Assembly: GCA_002890675.1 (NCBI GenBank)
Contig: PEFW01000029.1
Span: 1-35,776 of the forward strand
Direction of reading: 5' to 3'
Source of the DNA: Candidatus Methylaffinis lahnbergensis
Lineage (GTDB): Bacteria; Pseudomonadota; Alphaproteobacteria; Rhizobiales; Beijerinckiaceae
Length of the DNA: 35,776 nucleotides
The notes below the pieces were generated by a model. It ran no database searches and was not told the DNA's origin. It was given only the letters and a program-made list of their open reading frames with translations. Position numbers and translations under genes: made by a program. This document shows, piece by piece, positions 7,663 through 15,404 of this stretch (positions are counted from its first letter, which is position 1; each line of letters opens with the position of its first letter).

Positions 7663-7802
7663 CGCGAGGAATCCCCAAAAAGCGCCAGCGGGCCGAGCAG
7701 CTTCGCAAGAAGCGCGCGCAAATGGCCACGGGCTTTGCGCAGGCGGCCAAAACGCACGGCGCTCGCGGCCGTCTGGAGGCGCTAGCGCATGAACATTCTT
7801 GA
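7659..7802 (+). CDS. Small basic protein (47 aa) between terminase genes
   Basis: Starts with ATG 7659, overlapping the previous stop (ATGA), and ends at 7802 inside the first codons of the large terminase gene. The peptide begins MTRGIPKKRQRAEQLRKKRA and continues ATGFAQAAKTHGARGRLEAL, so it is strongly basic and probably helical, suggesting DNA or RNA contact. Double overlap with flanking genes strongly suggests that it is translated. Function unknown. Confidence 0.55.
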   Translation: MTRGIPKKRQRAEQLRKKRAQMATGFAQAAKTHGARGRLEALAHEHS

Positions 7803-9351
7803 AGCCCTCGGCGATGCGAACCTGCTTGGCGCCTCGATCCGCGATCCGGACTCATGGAAGCCATGGCGGGCGTTGCTGGGGGCTGCTTTTGGCCTTCCGC
7901 TATCCGAGGACGCCTTAGCCCTTTACCGCCAGTGCACGGGCCGCCGTGTCCCGCCTAGCGGGCCTGCCGCGTACCTATGGCTTGTGGTCGGCCGCCGTGG
8001 CGGCAAGTCCTTCGCCATGGCCTTGATCGCCGTGTTCCTGGCCGTCTTTAAGGACTGGCGCAAATACCTAAGTCCGGGCGAGCGCGCGATCGTTTTGCTT
8101 GTCGCAGCGGATCGCGAGCAAGCAAAGATTTTGCATCGCTACTGTCAGGGAATTCTAAGCGCACCGATACTGCAAAGCTTGGTTTGGAACGTCACGGCGA
8201 GCGAGATCGAACTCAAGGGCGGCGTGACCATAGAAGTTGTGACGCGGTCCTATCGCAGTGTTCGCGGGCGATCGGTTTGCGTGGCCGTGCTCGATGAGCT
8301 TGCTTTTTGGCGCGACGACGATTCGGCCAACCCGGATGCGGAAGTCCTGAATGCGATCCGCGCGTCGATGGCGACGTTTGGTTCCGACGCGATGGTGATT
8401 GCTGGCAGCTCGCCGTATGCGCGGCGCGGTGTTTTGTGGGACGCGTTCCGTCGCTGGCATGCCAAGGATGATGCGCGCAACCTTGTCTGGCAGGCCGCGA
8501 CGCGGGTTATGAACCCAACGATATCTCAAGACTTCGTCGACAGCGAATATGAGCGCGATCCGGCGAGCGCGGCGGCCGAGTACGGCGCAAACTTTCGTTC
8601 GGACGTTGCCGAGTTTGTCGATCTTGCGGTGCTTGAGGCTTGCACGGCCGATGGCTTGTTTGAACTCCCACCCGTCTCCGGCACGGCTTATCTTGCTTTC
8701 TGCGATCCGTCCGGCGGCTCCAGCGATGCGATGACGCTGGCGATCGCGCATCATGATGATGGTGTTGCCGTTCTTGACTGCGTTCGCGAGGTTCGGGCGC
8801 CGTTTCAACCCGAGGCCGTGGTCGAAGACTTTTGCGCGACGTTGGCGGCTTACGGCATCGCGAAGGTGACGGGCGATCGATATGCTGGCGAGTGGCCGCG
8901 CGAGCAGTTCAAGAAACGCAATGTGGACTATGTTCCGTCCGAGCGGGTGAAGAGCGACATTTATCGCGACGCGTTGCCGCTGCTCAATTCGCGCAAGTGC
9001 CAATTGCTCGATATCCGCCGCCTGATCTCCCAGCTTCACGGCCTTGAGCGCCGGACGGCGCGCGGCGGCAAGGATTCGATCGATCACGCACCCGGCGCTC
9101 ATGACGATCTCGCGAACGCTGTGGCGGGTGCGATTGTTTTGGCGAGCCATCATGAGGTGACGCTGAATTTTCATGTGCCGACTGTCGGTCCTGGCCGGTC
9201 CGAATGGATTGCGGCGGGCGGCCTTTCTCTTTCGGCCGCTGATGGTGCCTACGCCGATGCCTCGATGCCGCCTGGTGGTTGGCCGGCCGGGAGTCCGCAA
9301 GCCGGTGGCTTGGATGCGCAATTCGGCTGGTCGATAAATCAAAGAAATTGA
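7789..9351 (+). CDS. Phage large terminase subunit (TerL): packaging ATPase-nuclease
   Basis: A 520-residue terminase. The ATPase domain has a Walker A variant GRRGGKS (68-74) and Walker B VAVLDE (about 165-170) followed by LAFW. The ASSPYARRG segment resembles coupling motif III. The C-terminal RNase H-like nuclease has AFCDPSGGSSDAMTLAI (first metal-binding Asp, about 305) and the late motif HAPGAHDDLANAVAGA (about 440). In phages this motor cuts concatemers and drives DNA into the prohead. The usual next genes, portal and capsid protease, are absent here, so DNA packaging would depend on a helper phage or is a relic function. The gene is full length and intact. The family call is near certain. 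Confidence 0.93.
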   Translation: MNILEALGDANLLGASIRDPDSWKPWRALLGAAFGLPLSEDALALYRQCTGRRVPPSGPAAYLWLVVGRRGGKSFAMALIAVFLAVFKDWRKYLSPGERAIVLLVAADREQAKILHRYCQGILSAPILQSLVWNVTASEIELKGGVTIEVVTRSYRSVRGRSVCVAVLDELAFWRDDDSANPDAEVLNAIRASMATFGSDAMVIAGSSPYARRGVLWDAFRRWHAKDDARNLVWQAATRVMNPTISQDFVDSEYERDPASAAAEYGANFRSDVAEFVDLAVLEACTADGLFELPPVSGTAYLAFCDPSGGSSDAMTLAIAHHDDGVAVLDCVREVRAPFQPEAVVEDFCATLAAYGIAKVTGDRYAGEWPREQFKKRNVDYVPSERVKSDIYRDALPLLNSRKCQLLDIRRLISQLHGLERRTARGGKDSIDHAPGAHDDLANAVAGAIVLASHHEVTLNFHVPTVGPGRSEWIAAGGLSLSAADGAYADASMPPGGWPAGSPQAGGLDAQFGWSINQRN

Positions 9352-9364
9352 TGGAGAAAATGAA

Positions 9365-9565
9365 ATGGCGTTTGGAGCAACTGATATTCCGCCCCGTGGC
9401 GTTGATGATTTCCGCGAGACTTTGCGAGTCCGCGAGGTGAAACTGGCCAACGCCAAAAAGCAGCGTGATGTCATTTTGATTGACATTCGCAAGGCTCAAG
9501 TCGCCGCTGACATGGGTGATCAGCGTGCGCGTTTTGGCGGCTGGCCGGTTGGTTTTGTCGCTTGA
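9365..9565 (+). CDS. Hypothetical protein (66 aa), coiled-coil-like
   Basis: Starts MAFGATDIPPRGVDDF, followed by a charged helical stretch (RVREVKLANAKKQRDVILID). ATGGAGAAA precedes the ATG. Its stop at 9563-9565 overlaps the next reading frame, in which a heptad-like helix (EAEVAQSRKRLAMAETQ) continues. The two frames may therefore be one protein broken by a frameshift, or two coupled genes. The N-terminal portion was not recognised. Its place straight after the large terminase is where phages normally carry head-tail joining or portal genes. Confidence 0.5.
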   Translation: MAFGATDIPPRGVDDFRETLRVREVKLANAKKQRDVILIDIRKAQVAADMGDQRARFGGWPVGFVA

Positions 9566-9599
9566 GGCGGAGGTCGCCCAATCCAGGAAGCGCCTGGCA

Positions 9600-9914
9600 A
9601 TGGCTGAAACGCAGGCGGCGACGGCCGCGGCGACGCGAGCGAGTGCGGACGCGGGAGCTGTCCCGAAAGTCAGGCTCTTCGAGGTTGTTTGCCCGGATGG
9701 CCGCAAAGTCCGCCATCGTCATGAATCCGCCGGCGCGCTGCAAAAGGTGTTGCAGCCGGGTTATCGGGTGGTTGCCGAGGTTTTTGGCGCGGGCATTGAT
9801 GACGAAGGAGGCATGATTGAACCGATCGGGCAATCCACCATGAAAACGTTATTGGCTGCGCATGGCGACGATCTTCTGACGTTTCTGGCAGAGCGTGGCA
9901 TCAAGGCAGCATAG
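9600..9914 (+). CDS. Hypothetical protein (104 aa), possible continuation of preceding frame
   Basis: ATG 9600 gives 104 residues; TTG 9555 would overlap the preceding stop and add the helical stretch EAEVAQSRKRL. It has an Ala/Thr-rich linker, then a compact region, PKVRLFEVVCPDGRKVRHRH, followed by LQKVLQPGYRVVAEVFGAGIDD, and a C-terminal helix DDLLTFLAERGIK. It looks like a small folded domain with beta strands. Not recognised. Twelve bases separate it from the next gene. Confidence 0.5.
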   Translation: MAETQAATAAATRASADAGAVPKVRLFEVVCPDGRKVRHRHESAGALQKVLQPGYRVVAEVFGAGIDDEGGMIEPIGQSTMKTLLAAHGDDLLTFLAERGIKAA

Positions 9915-9926
9915 GGGAACACGAGA

Positions 9927-10397
9927 ATGGAATTTCACAAGGTATTGCCGGCGGATTCATCGATCGTGATGTTTGCGAAGATCGCGGTGAACCAAGGCCG
10001 GTCGCCAGGCTTAGAAAAGAACGAATTTTACGACGCGATCGTGAAGCGAGCGGACGCGCTTCGGGCCGACGGCGAGAGCCCCCAACAGGCTTTTTCCAAG
10101 GTGATCACGGATGATGAAACAGGCAGGCTTTTGTACAAGGCGATGCAGATCGCGCCCGGGGCCGAATTGAAACCCGTGGCGCAACCTGCGCCGCCGAGCC
10201 GGGAAGAGTCGGCGAGGCTCCTCGGCCCCGCGCATGCGCGGCTACATTCGCAAGCCATTGATCACCAGCGCGCGAATCCGCGTCTTTCGTATGAGAATGC
10301 CTACTCTCGAATGTACACGGCGCCGGAGAATGCCGGCTTGCGCGCGGAGATAAATCGCGAGCACCTTGCGGCGAGTATGGCGGCGGTGCATGGGTGA
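9927..10397 (+). CDS. Hypothetical phage-type protein (156 aa)
   Basis: The protein starts MEFHKVLPADSSIVMF with AGGGGAACACGAGA upstream. The first 75 residues resemble short helical segments found in Mu-like phage proteins (KRADALRADGESPQQAFSKV, then DETGRLLYKAM). The last 40 residues contain LSYENAYSRMYTAPENAGLR, a module often seen at the C-terminus of phage head or protease-associated proteins, here freestanding. This is family resemblance recalled, not computed. It is the last clear gene of the element. Function unknown. Confidence 0.55.
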   Translation: MEFHKVLPADSSIVMFAKIAVNQGRSPGLEKNEFYDAIVKRADALRADGESPQQAFSKVITDDETGRLLYKAMQIAPGAELKPVAQPAPPSREESARLLGPAHARLHSQAIDHQRANPRLSYENAYSRMYTAPENAGLRAEINREHLAASMAAVHG

Positions 10398-10890
10398 ATT
10401 TTGATTCGCCTCGGCGGCGGTGTCGGTCGGGCCTAGTCTTCACCCGGCAGGACAGACCGAAAACGGCCTAGTCAGCCACGTTCCGCCAAAGGCGAAAGAT
10501 CGGCGCGGGCTTTGGGCGCTCCACCCGTGGGGGCTTCGCGCCGGTCAAAGCGGCGGGGCAGTACGTGGACGTCCTGTCCCGCCGCAAAACTTTGAAGGGA
10601 ACGGGCATCCGGATTTCGCGCGTGCCGGGGATGCCTTGGCGAAAGTTAAATTGCGGCGGCGGTTAGGGCTATAATGACCGTTCGAGATCGGCCATGCTTG
10701 CATTGAACCGAGGAACAAAATGAAACTCCGAATGCCAACAGGTAAGGGCATTGCAGAATTTTCTACAATTCGTAAGCTAGAGTCAGTCACCGCTCTTCAC
10801 TGGGAAACCCTACCGACCTTTACGAGCTTGCGAATGGGCACAAAGCTAAGGAGGTCGAGACACACGCTATACAATAAGTTTGGAGATGTA
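10398..10890 (+). other. Gene-poor junction with a possible coding remnant
   Basis: In the frame of base 10472, an open stretch to a TAG at about 10664 reads GFGRSTRGGFAPVKAAGQYV, then RRKTLKGTGIRISRVPGMPW, which looks like protein. It has no ATG, GTG or TTG before its middle, so it is a 5'-deleted remnant or chance. From about 10670 base composition falls sharply in GC, marking the switch to the pentapeptide gene region and possibly the end of the mobile element. A longer start for the next gene at 10720 exists but lacks support. Confidence 0.35.
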
Positions 10891-12321
10891 ATGACACACA
10901 CTGGAGATGCGACTCCGCTCAATTCATTCAAAGAGCTAAAAGATGTTGTTGCAAAAGAATCCGCGCGAACATCAGCTTTATTTATTAGTTTTGTAGCATT
11001 TGGTGCATATCTGATAATTGTATTTTCTTCTTTAGATCATAAGGCTATCCTAGAACAATCTCTTTTGCATTTACCGATAATTAACGCAGACCTCCCCGTC
11101 CTTTGGTTTTCTGTTGTAGGTGCATTAATTTTCGTGGGGTTCCACTTTTATATTTTGATGCAGTATAACCTTCTAAATGCATTGATTGCGGAATATGACA
11201 AATCTTCTGTAAAGGACCATGAGGAATCTTTCCGTCCTGTCGACAATCTTCTATTTTTTCACATGGTGGGAGGTCGCGGAACCCTGGGCCTGGGTTTCGC
11301 GGAGCGTGCAGTTCGAATCATACCTACACTCATACTCGTTGTAAGTCCGCTGGCTCTTTTATTAGAGATCCAAATTATAATGCTTCCTTTTCACGTCGAA
11401 TGGCTCACTAACTTGCATCGCTTATTCGTTTTATTAGATATAATTATAATTGTAATGCTATGGCCGAGAATGTCGTTAACGCTCCGACATGTTTTGAAAG
11501 CTATTCCCCTTTGTATTGTTTACATCCTGACTTTACTCTTAAGCTTGACAGCTTCATTTCCAGGGGAACGGGTATACAACTGGTTCCACAACCCTATGAC
11601 TAAACTCCTGTTCGAAGGTTCATTCAATATTGAAACAGGCTGGACCACGAGTTTCTTCAGTAATCGAGTCATCTTAGTGGATCGGCAGGAATCACTTTCT
11701 CTCCGTAACAGAGATCTTCGCGGTGCGGTCTTTGATGGCTCTGATCTCAGCGGGGTGGATTTCTCTGGGTCGAACTTGCTTCAAGCGTCATTCAGGCGAA
11801 CCCTTCTAAAAAATGCGAAATTCCACTGTATCGATGAGGTAAGGAAGGGAGGTTGCACCGATCTTCGAAGTGCTGATCTGTTCGGAGCAGACCTTGAGCA
11901 TGCCAACTTCGACGGCGCCGAACTCGCGGGCGCCTTTCTTGACACCGCAAAGCTGCAAAATGCTTCCATGTGGGATGCTGATCTTATAGCGGTCAGTCTT
12001 CGTCAAACACATTTGGAGGGCGCATCCTTCGAGGATGCTGACTTGCGGGCGTCATCGTTTTCTGGCGCTCATCTCGAAGGGGTGGTTTTGACTGGAGCCA
12101 ATTTAGAAGGTGCCTCCTTTGTAGGGGTCGATAAAAAGCAAGCGGGCGATTCAGTAGATGAAAAGGCGTTTACGACAGAGGACGATAATAATCCGCAGTC
12201 TGAAAAGCAGAATGAATTATTGCGTTTATATGTTAACCTAGGATGCGACGCTAAACTTAACGCACCCCACGTCGCTCGGGGGCTTATTCGGAATCGCAAC
12301 CTTACTCACCTTGGCGATTAG
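10891..12321 (+). CDS. Membrane-anchored pentapeptide-repeat protein, cut by an amber codon
   Basis: Start set at ATG 10891 because TTGGAG lies just upstream; ATG 10720 would add 57 unconvincing residues. About residues 20-45, 75-100, 150-175, 185-205 and 215-235 are hydrophobic helices, so the N-terminal half sits in the inner membrane. From about residue 270 come A(D/N)LXX pentapeptide repeats (LRNRDLRGAVFDGSDLSGVD and so on), folding as a right-handed quadrilateral helix. The frame ends with TAG at 12319-12321. The same frame stays open for 38 further codons to TAG 12436-12438 and reads CPGADDLSSEDRDMLEVQW, which resembles the usual family C-terminus. The stop is therefore a nonsense change (CAG to TAG would do) or is read through. 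The gene is much more AT-rich than its neighbours, suggesting transfer. Function unknown. Confidence 0.85.
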   Translation: MTHTGDATPLNSFKELKDVVAKESARTSALFISFVAFGAYLIIVFSSLDHKAILEQSLLHLPIINADLPVLWFSVVGALIFVGFHFYILMQYNLLNALIAEYDKSSVKDHEESFRPVDNLLFFHMVGGRGTLGLGFAERAVRIIPTLILVVSPLALLLEIQIIMLPFHVEWLTNLHRLFVLLDIIIIVMLWPRMSLTLRHVLKAIPLCIVYILTLLLSLTASFPGERVYNWFHNPMTKLLFEGSFNIETGWTTSFFSNRVILVDRQESLSLRNRDLRGAVFDGSDLSGVDFSGSNLLQASFRRTLLKNAKFHCIDEVRKGGCTDLRSADLFGADLEHANFDGAELAGAFLDTAKLQNASMWDADLIAVSLRQTHLEGASFEDADLRASSFSGAHLEGVVLTGANLEGASFVGVDKKQAGDSVDEKAFTTEDDNNPQSEKQNELLRLYVNLGCDAKLNAPHVARGLIRNRNLTHLGD

Positions 12322-12477
12322 CTGCCTATCGTCCGGCAGAAATTCATGAATGGAAGAAAGGAAAAGTGTCCTGGTGCCGATGATCTGTCCTCAGAAGACC
12401 GCGATATGTTAGAAGTCCAATGGCTCCTAAACCAATAGGTTATCGTCTTCGAGAAAAAGTCGTTTTTTGGATAGCCC

Positions 12478-12852
12478 ATGCGAAAACACTTAAAATTAGC
12501 CATCCTGGTAGTCCTTATGGAGTGCTTGTCGGGTGTAGTTCGCGCTGATGACCCATTCGACGGGCTTTGGGCCTTAAGAGTGGTAATTGAGCAAGGGCCC
12601 TGTGCCAGACCTCCGGTGTGGCGTTACCAATTGAGAGTCACCAGGAGTAAACTGGGTGCAGCCGACCCAAACGAAACTGCCACCATAACTGGTCGTATAA
12701 ACGATGCAGGGGTCGTTCGTGGAAGCGTCAAGCGAGGAGACGACAAGGCAACTGGCCAAGGAAGGTTGTCAGGCAACGCCGGATCAGGAGGTTGGAGTTC
12801 GATAACGAGAGGTTGCTCGGGAACTTGGACCGCGATTCGCACAGGCGAATAA
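12478..12852 (+). CDS. Small secreted protein (124 aa)
   Basis: A Sec signal peptide (basic MRKHLK, hydrophobic LAILVVLMECLSGVV, cleavage near RADD) precedes a mature domain of about 100 residues. This has DGLWALRVVIEQGPC, VWRYQLRVTRS, a GRINDAG turn, and a terminal GRLSGNAGSGGWS...CSGTWTA motif. The beta-rich pattern with two spaced cysteines resembles periplasmic proteins common in Hyphomicrobiales, annotated only as hypothetical. It reads in the same direction as the pentapeptide gene, about 40 bases after the second stop of that frame. Function unknown. Confidence 0.75.
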   Translation: MRKHLKLAILVVLMECLSGVVRADDPFDGLWALRVVIEQGPCARPPVWRYQLRVTRSKLGAADPNETATITGRINDAGVVRGSVKRGDDKATGQGRLSGNAGSGGWSSITRGCSGTWTAIRTGE

Positions 12853-12948
12853 GGGCGATCCGGCTGTCAGCTTAGATGCGTCGCGCACGAGAGATCATTT
12901 TCCGACCAATGAGCCCGCGACGAAACTTCTGTTTTCTTGTCTTGCGCG

Positions 12949-13149
12949 ATGACGCCGAAGAGTGGAAAATGCCAGCGCGCGAGTGGTTCGAGACCCTTCG
13001 CCATCGTGTTCGTAGCAGTTTGCTCGAGCGTGATGGTTGCCTCTGCACACAAGATTCCCGACATTCCCGTGAATGTGGACGGCTCTATTAACCACCAAAA
13101 TGGTGGTTACCCCAAAAGTCGGGCTGTGGCCCATGTAACGTCTCCATAA
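12949..13149 (+). CDS. Putative small exported protein (66 aa), weak
   Basis: The frame from ATG 12949 has a basic start, a hydrophobic run PFAIVFVAVCSSVMVASA that could be a signal peptide, and a polar tail KIPDIPVNVDGSINHQNGG. No good ribosome binding site and no recognised family. The 9-bp hairpin at 13089-13109 lies inside its 3' part. It may be a real small secreted protein, a relic or chance. Confidence 0.3.
   Translation: MTPKSGKCQRASGSRPFAIVFVAVCSSVMVASAHKIPDIPVNVDGSINHQNGGYPKSRAVAHVTSP
13089..13109. repeat. Perfect 9-bp inverted repeat (hairpin)
   Basis: TAACCACCA and TGGTGGTTA are separated by AAA. No T-run follows on either strand, so it is not a classical terminator. It may be an operator palindrome or a relic of a mobile element end. 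Confidence 0.45.
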
Positions 13150-13174
13150 ACGACAAATCGCGCACACACGCTAA

Positions 13175-13486
13175 ACGTCCGCTTCGTTTCAATTCCCCTC
13201 ATCGAGAACTCTGAGCCGAACTTCCGCAAAGAGTCGGAAGCAGAGATTCAATCTGAGACATTACCGCAAAGCACCGGCTAAGGCCATTGCGGCGGCACCT
13301 GAGCGTCCGGCGAGCGGAAATCAATGTGAGCGGATCGAGCGCAAGGCAGCGCGGCAGAAATGTTCGAAAGCGTCAGCACCGATTCTCGACATTATCCGCA
13401 AGAACGCGGCGCACGCTTCGCTGAAGGCGGTGGACGCTTCACGGGAATGCCCCACATGTCACTCCGCCTTCGCTATCTCACCTTGA
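13175..13486 (+). pseudogene. ORF remnant without a start codon
   Basis: A frame open from the TAA at 13172 to the TGA at 13484 codes for 103 residues without any ATG, GTG or TTG in the first 80 codons. It looks coding in composition: KQRFNLRHYRKAPAKAIAAA, then APILDIIRKNAAHASLKAVD, and ends CPTCHSAFAIS, with a CxxC pair suggesting half of a zinc site. It may be the 3' part of a gene whose 5' end is lost or a start shifted by an indel. It overlaps the first copy of the 64-bp repeat. Not recognised. Confidence 0.3.
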
Positions 13487-13519
13487 AGCTTCGCGCGCTG
13501 TGCTGGGTCTTGCAGCGGC
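13456..13519 (+). repeat. 64-bp dispersed repeat, copy A
   Basis: About 88% identical by eye to 16087-16150, same orientation. In the ATG 13456 frame it reads MSLRLRYLTLKLRALCWVLQ, against MTLRLRYLAWKLRALCWVLR in copy B. One Leu codon differs at two bases yet keeps Leu. Another frame (LEASRAVLGLAA) is also conserved, so the coding frame is not settled. Confidence 0.65.
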
Positions 13520-13581
13520 TGCGCGCGTCATATTCAAGAACTTCACCGATGGACGAGAGGCTATGCCGAAAAGATGGTTTA

Positions 13582-13791
13582 TCAATGGTTCTTTCTCTTT
13601 ATTTGCGTACCACGCTCGGCATAATATTTTTCCAAAGCCTCGAAAAATTCGGTGGCGCTTTCGAAGAGCCATTCCTCCGTCTCGAGGACAGGACGCGGCT
13701 GATGCGGCGCTAGTGGTAGATTAGCATCGATCATTGCCAGAACTTCGGCAATGGCCTTGGCCTTGCGATCCCGGCGCGATGAATGGATCAT
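13582..13791 (-). CDS. Putative small acidic/basic protein (69 aa), weak
   Basis: The minus frame begins MIHSSRRDRKAKAIAEVLAM and ends LFESATEFFEALEKYYAERG plus a basic tail. The helical, charge-patterned C-terminus looks more protein-like than the competing plus frames. No family recognised and no strong ribosome binding site. It is the best coding candidate between 13.5 and 13.8 kb. Confidence 0.35.
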   Translation of the reverse strand: MIHSSRRDRKAKAIAEVLAMIDANLPLAPHQPRPVLETEEWLFESATEFFEALEKYYAERGTQIKRKNH

Positions 13792-14276
13792 TGCTTACCC
13801 GGTTGCTTCAATATCTCCGTGCATCAACAAAGTTGACGTCACCATACGAGAGATATTTGGGCTCGGCATTTCGTCAAAACTTCGACAAAATCTCGCCCGG
13901 CATATAATGGATAGCTGGTGTGGGATTGGTGCAACACGACGCGGGCGGGGTGTACGTTGGCCAGTGCCCCTGATCTGGGGGAGAGGTCCAGACCAGGGGC
14001 GGCCTGTTGGGCAGCCAAGAGCGGACGAAGGAGCCGCCTCGGCGCAACCCCGCTATGTCCGTTTATCGCTTCAGGGCTCTAAAAGTTTCACCTGGTAGGA
14101 AACATCACGGCATCGTGACAAAGAACTCAAATCCAATGACGGGTGCGACGGGCGGCTGGAGCGATCGGAACAGTGAGCGCGGGGCCGATTTGGGGGGGTC
14201 GAAGGCAAGGGAGCTTCGGGAAAGCTATTTGAGCGATATTCCGCGGATCAACAGCGAATCAAGGAACTCCTCCTCG
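13792..14276. other. Stretch without a convincing gene
   Basis: The plus frames running through (13751-14098 and the 5' part of 14007-14489) are rich in Gly, Arg and Pro and lack recognisable motifs or good start sites. The segment 13800-13915 is AT-richer and may hold promoters. Nothing else was identified. Confidence 0.35.
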
Positions 14277-14489
14277 ATGAAAAATAGCATGAAGTTGACG
14301 GTGGTCGAGCGCAACACTTTGATCGAGCTGGCTCATTTGCTCAATGAAGGGCTGGGGGACATCGCCGTAACGCTGGCCGAACCTTGGTTACAGGATGCGC
14401 AGCGAAATGCGCCGCGAATGACTGCTTTGATCCGGCGCAGGGCCGGCCTTCGCGCACTATGCAATGCGACCCGTGGACTGTCGGGATGA
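14277..14489 (+). CDS. Hypothetical protein (70 aa)
   Basis: The start is taken at ATG 14277 or ATG 14289, although the frame is open further upstream to 14007, because only this part looks protein-like. It has KLTVVERNTLIELAHLLNEG, then DIAVTLAEPWLQDAQRN and a basic helix MTALIRRRAGLRAL. It appears soluble and helical. No family recognised and context gives no function. Confidence 0.4.
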   Translation: MKNSMKLTVVERNTLIELAHLLNEGLGDIAVTLAEPWLQDAQRNAPRMTALIRRRAGLRALCNATRGLSG

Positions 14490-14591
14490 CGCGCAAGCGC
14501 GGGATTTTTGTGGCGCATGGCGGCGGCCTGCGCGCCGATTAATATCGAGATTAGCATCAATCGGCCGGCCGCGCTTCAACCGCGCAAGACA

Positions 14592-14834
14592 CTATTGATC
14601 TAGATATTGGCGCACTCCTCCATGGCTAGAGCACGTACCGCCGGAGTGTGGATGCTCCGAATGAGAAAATGACCCATCTTTACAGATAGCTGTAGCTCCT
14701 GCCCGATTCTTATTAGGACGCGGTACGCAGTCGCCCGATGCAGCTCGGTACTGTCCATACGGACACTCCTCCTGCGCATGTGCAAACGATACGAGCCCCA
14801 TCACCGTGATCGTGACCGCCAAAACGAGCGCCAT
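14592..14834 (-). CDS. DUF3761-like small secreted protein (80 aa)
   Basis: A signal peptide MALVLAVTITVMGLVSFAHA is followed by a Cys-rich mature part of about 60 residues. CPYGQYRAASGDCVPRPN leads into ICKDGSFSHSEHPHSGGTC and SSHGGVRQYL. The C-x-D-G-(S/T)-(F/Y)-S...GTCSxHGGV signature is that of DUF3761, a small periplasmic or secreted domain often appended to nuclease-like or calcium-binding proteins. The gene follows a PLD-type nuclease gene on the same strand with a 19-base gap, so the two may be one operon. The start is the ATG at 14834; the ribosome site is weak. Family assignment is by motif. Confidence 0.8.
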   Translation of the reverse strand: MALVLAVTITVMGLVSFAHAQEECPYGQYRAASGDCVPRPNKNRAGATAICKDGSFSHSEHPHSGGTCSSHGGVRQYLDQ

Positions 14835-14853
14835 TTTTATTCTTTATTTTCCG

Positions 14854-15404
14854 CTACGGCTTTGCACCGTAGGATAATCCCTCGCCGCTCTCGAATCGAG
14901 TCTCAAAGGCGCGCTTGAATTTTATAGCAGCGTCGGTGCTCTCGATTACGATCAAATCATTATCCTGCCGCTTGAGCCCGGATGCGGAAAAGTTCGCGGC
15001 GCCGGTGCGCAGCAACCGTCCGTCAATTTGATAGCTCTTGAGGTGCATCGGATCGCTGTTCTCGTGCTTGATCCTTATCTCGACGCCCGGAGTCTCGGCG
15101 AGATCATTGAAAACCTTCATGGGCTCGCGCTCGGCAAGCTGGGCGCCATCGAGATAGATGCGGATATGGACGCCACGATCGGCGGCGCGCGTGAGCGCTT
15201 GCATTACTGGCCAGTCCGTCAGGACATAGGCGGCCATGTCGATTTCATGCTCGGCGCGATCGATTAGGGCGACATCGACTCCAGGTTTTCCGCTGGCGCG
15301 TAGTGAATGATGGGCGCGGGATCGGCGCGGCCCGGCTGCGCGAGCGAGACGTGCAAGAGGCAAGCCGCGATGCAGGCGCCACGGTACCCTAGCGGCACAG
15401 TCAT
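14854..15404 (-). pseudogene. Phospholipase D-family nuclease (Nuc-like), frameshifted
   Basis: From ATG 15404 the frame encodes a signal peptide (ACIAACLLHVSLAQPGRA) and then PIIHYAPAENLE, the usual start of exported single-HKD PLD nucleases. It then leaves frame near 15275-15290. The continuation, in another frame, reads VDVALIDRAEHEIDMAAYVL, TDWPVMQAL, and the HKD box MHLKSYQIDG...GAANFSASGLKRQDND, with His, Lys and Asp all present. The break needs a net loss of one base (or gain of two). The ATG overlaps the stop of the XRE fragment (ATGA). The mature enzyme would hydrolyse nucleic acid in the periplasm. As given it is not expressed full length unless the shift is a sequencing error. Confidence 0.8.

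Noticed and set aside
8155..9492. Long minus-strand open frame (445 codons) opposite the terminase
   Set aside because: It is Arg/Ala-rich, has no motifs and mirrors the codon bias of the true terminase gene.
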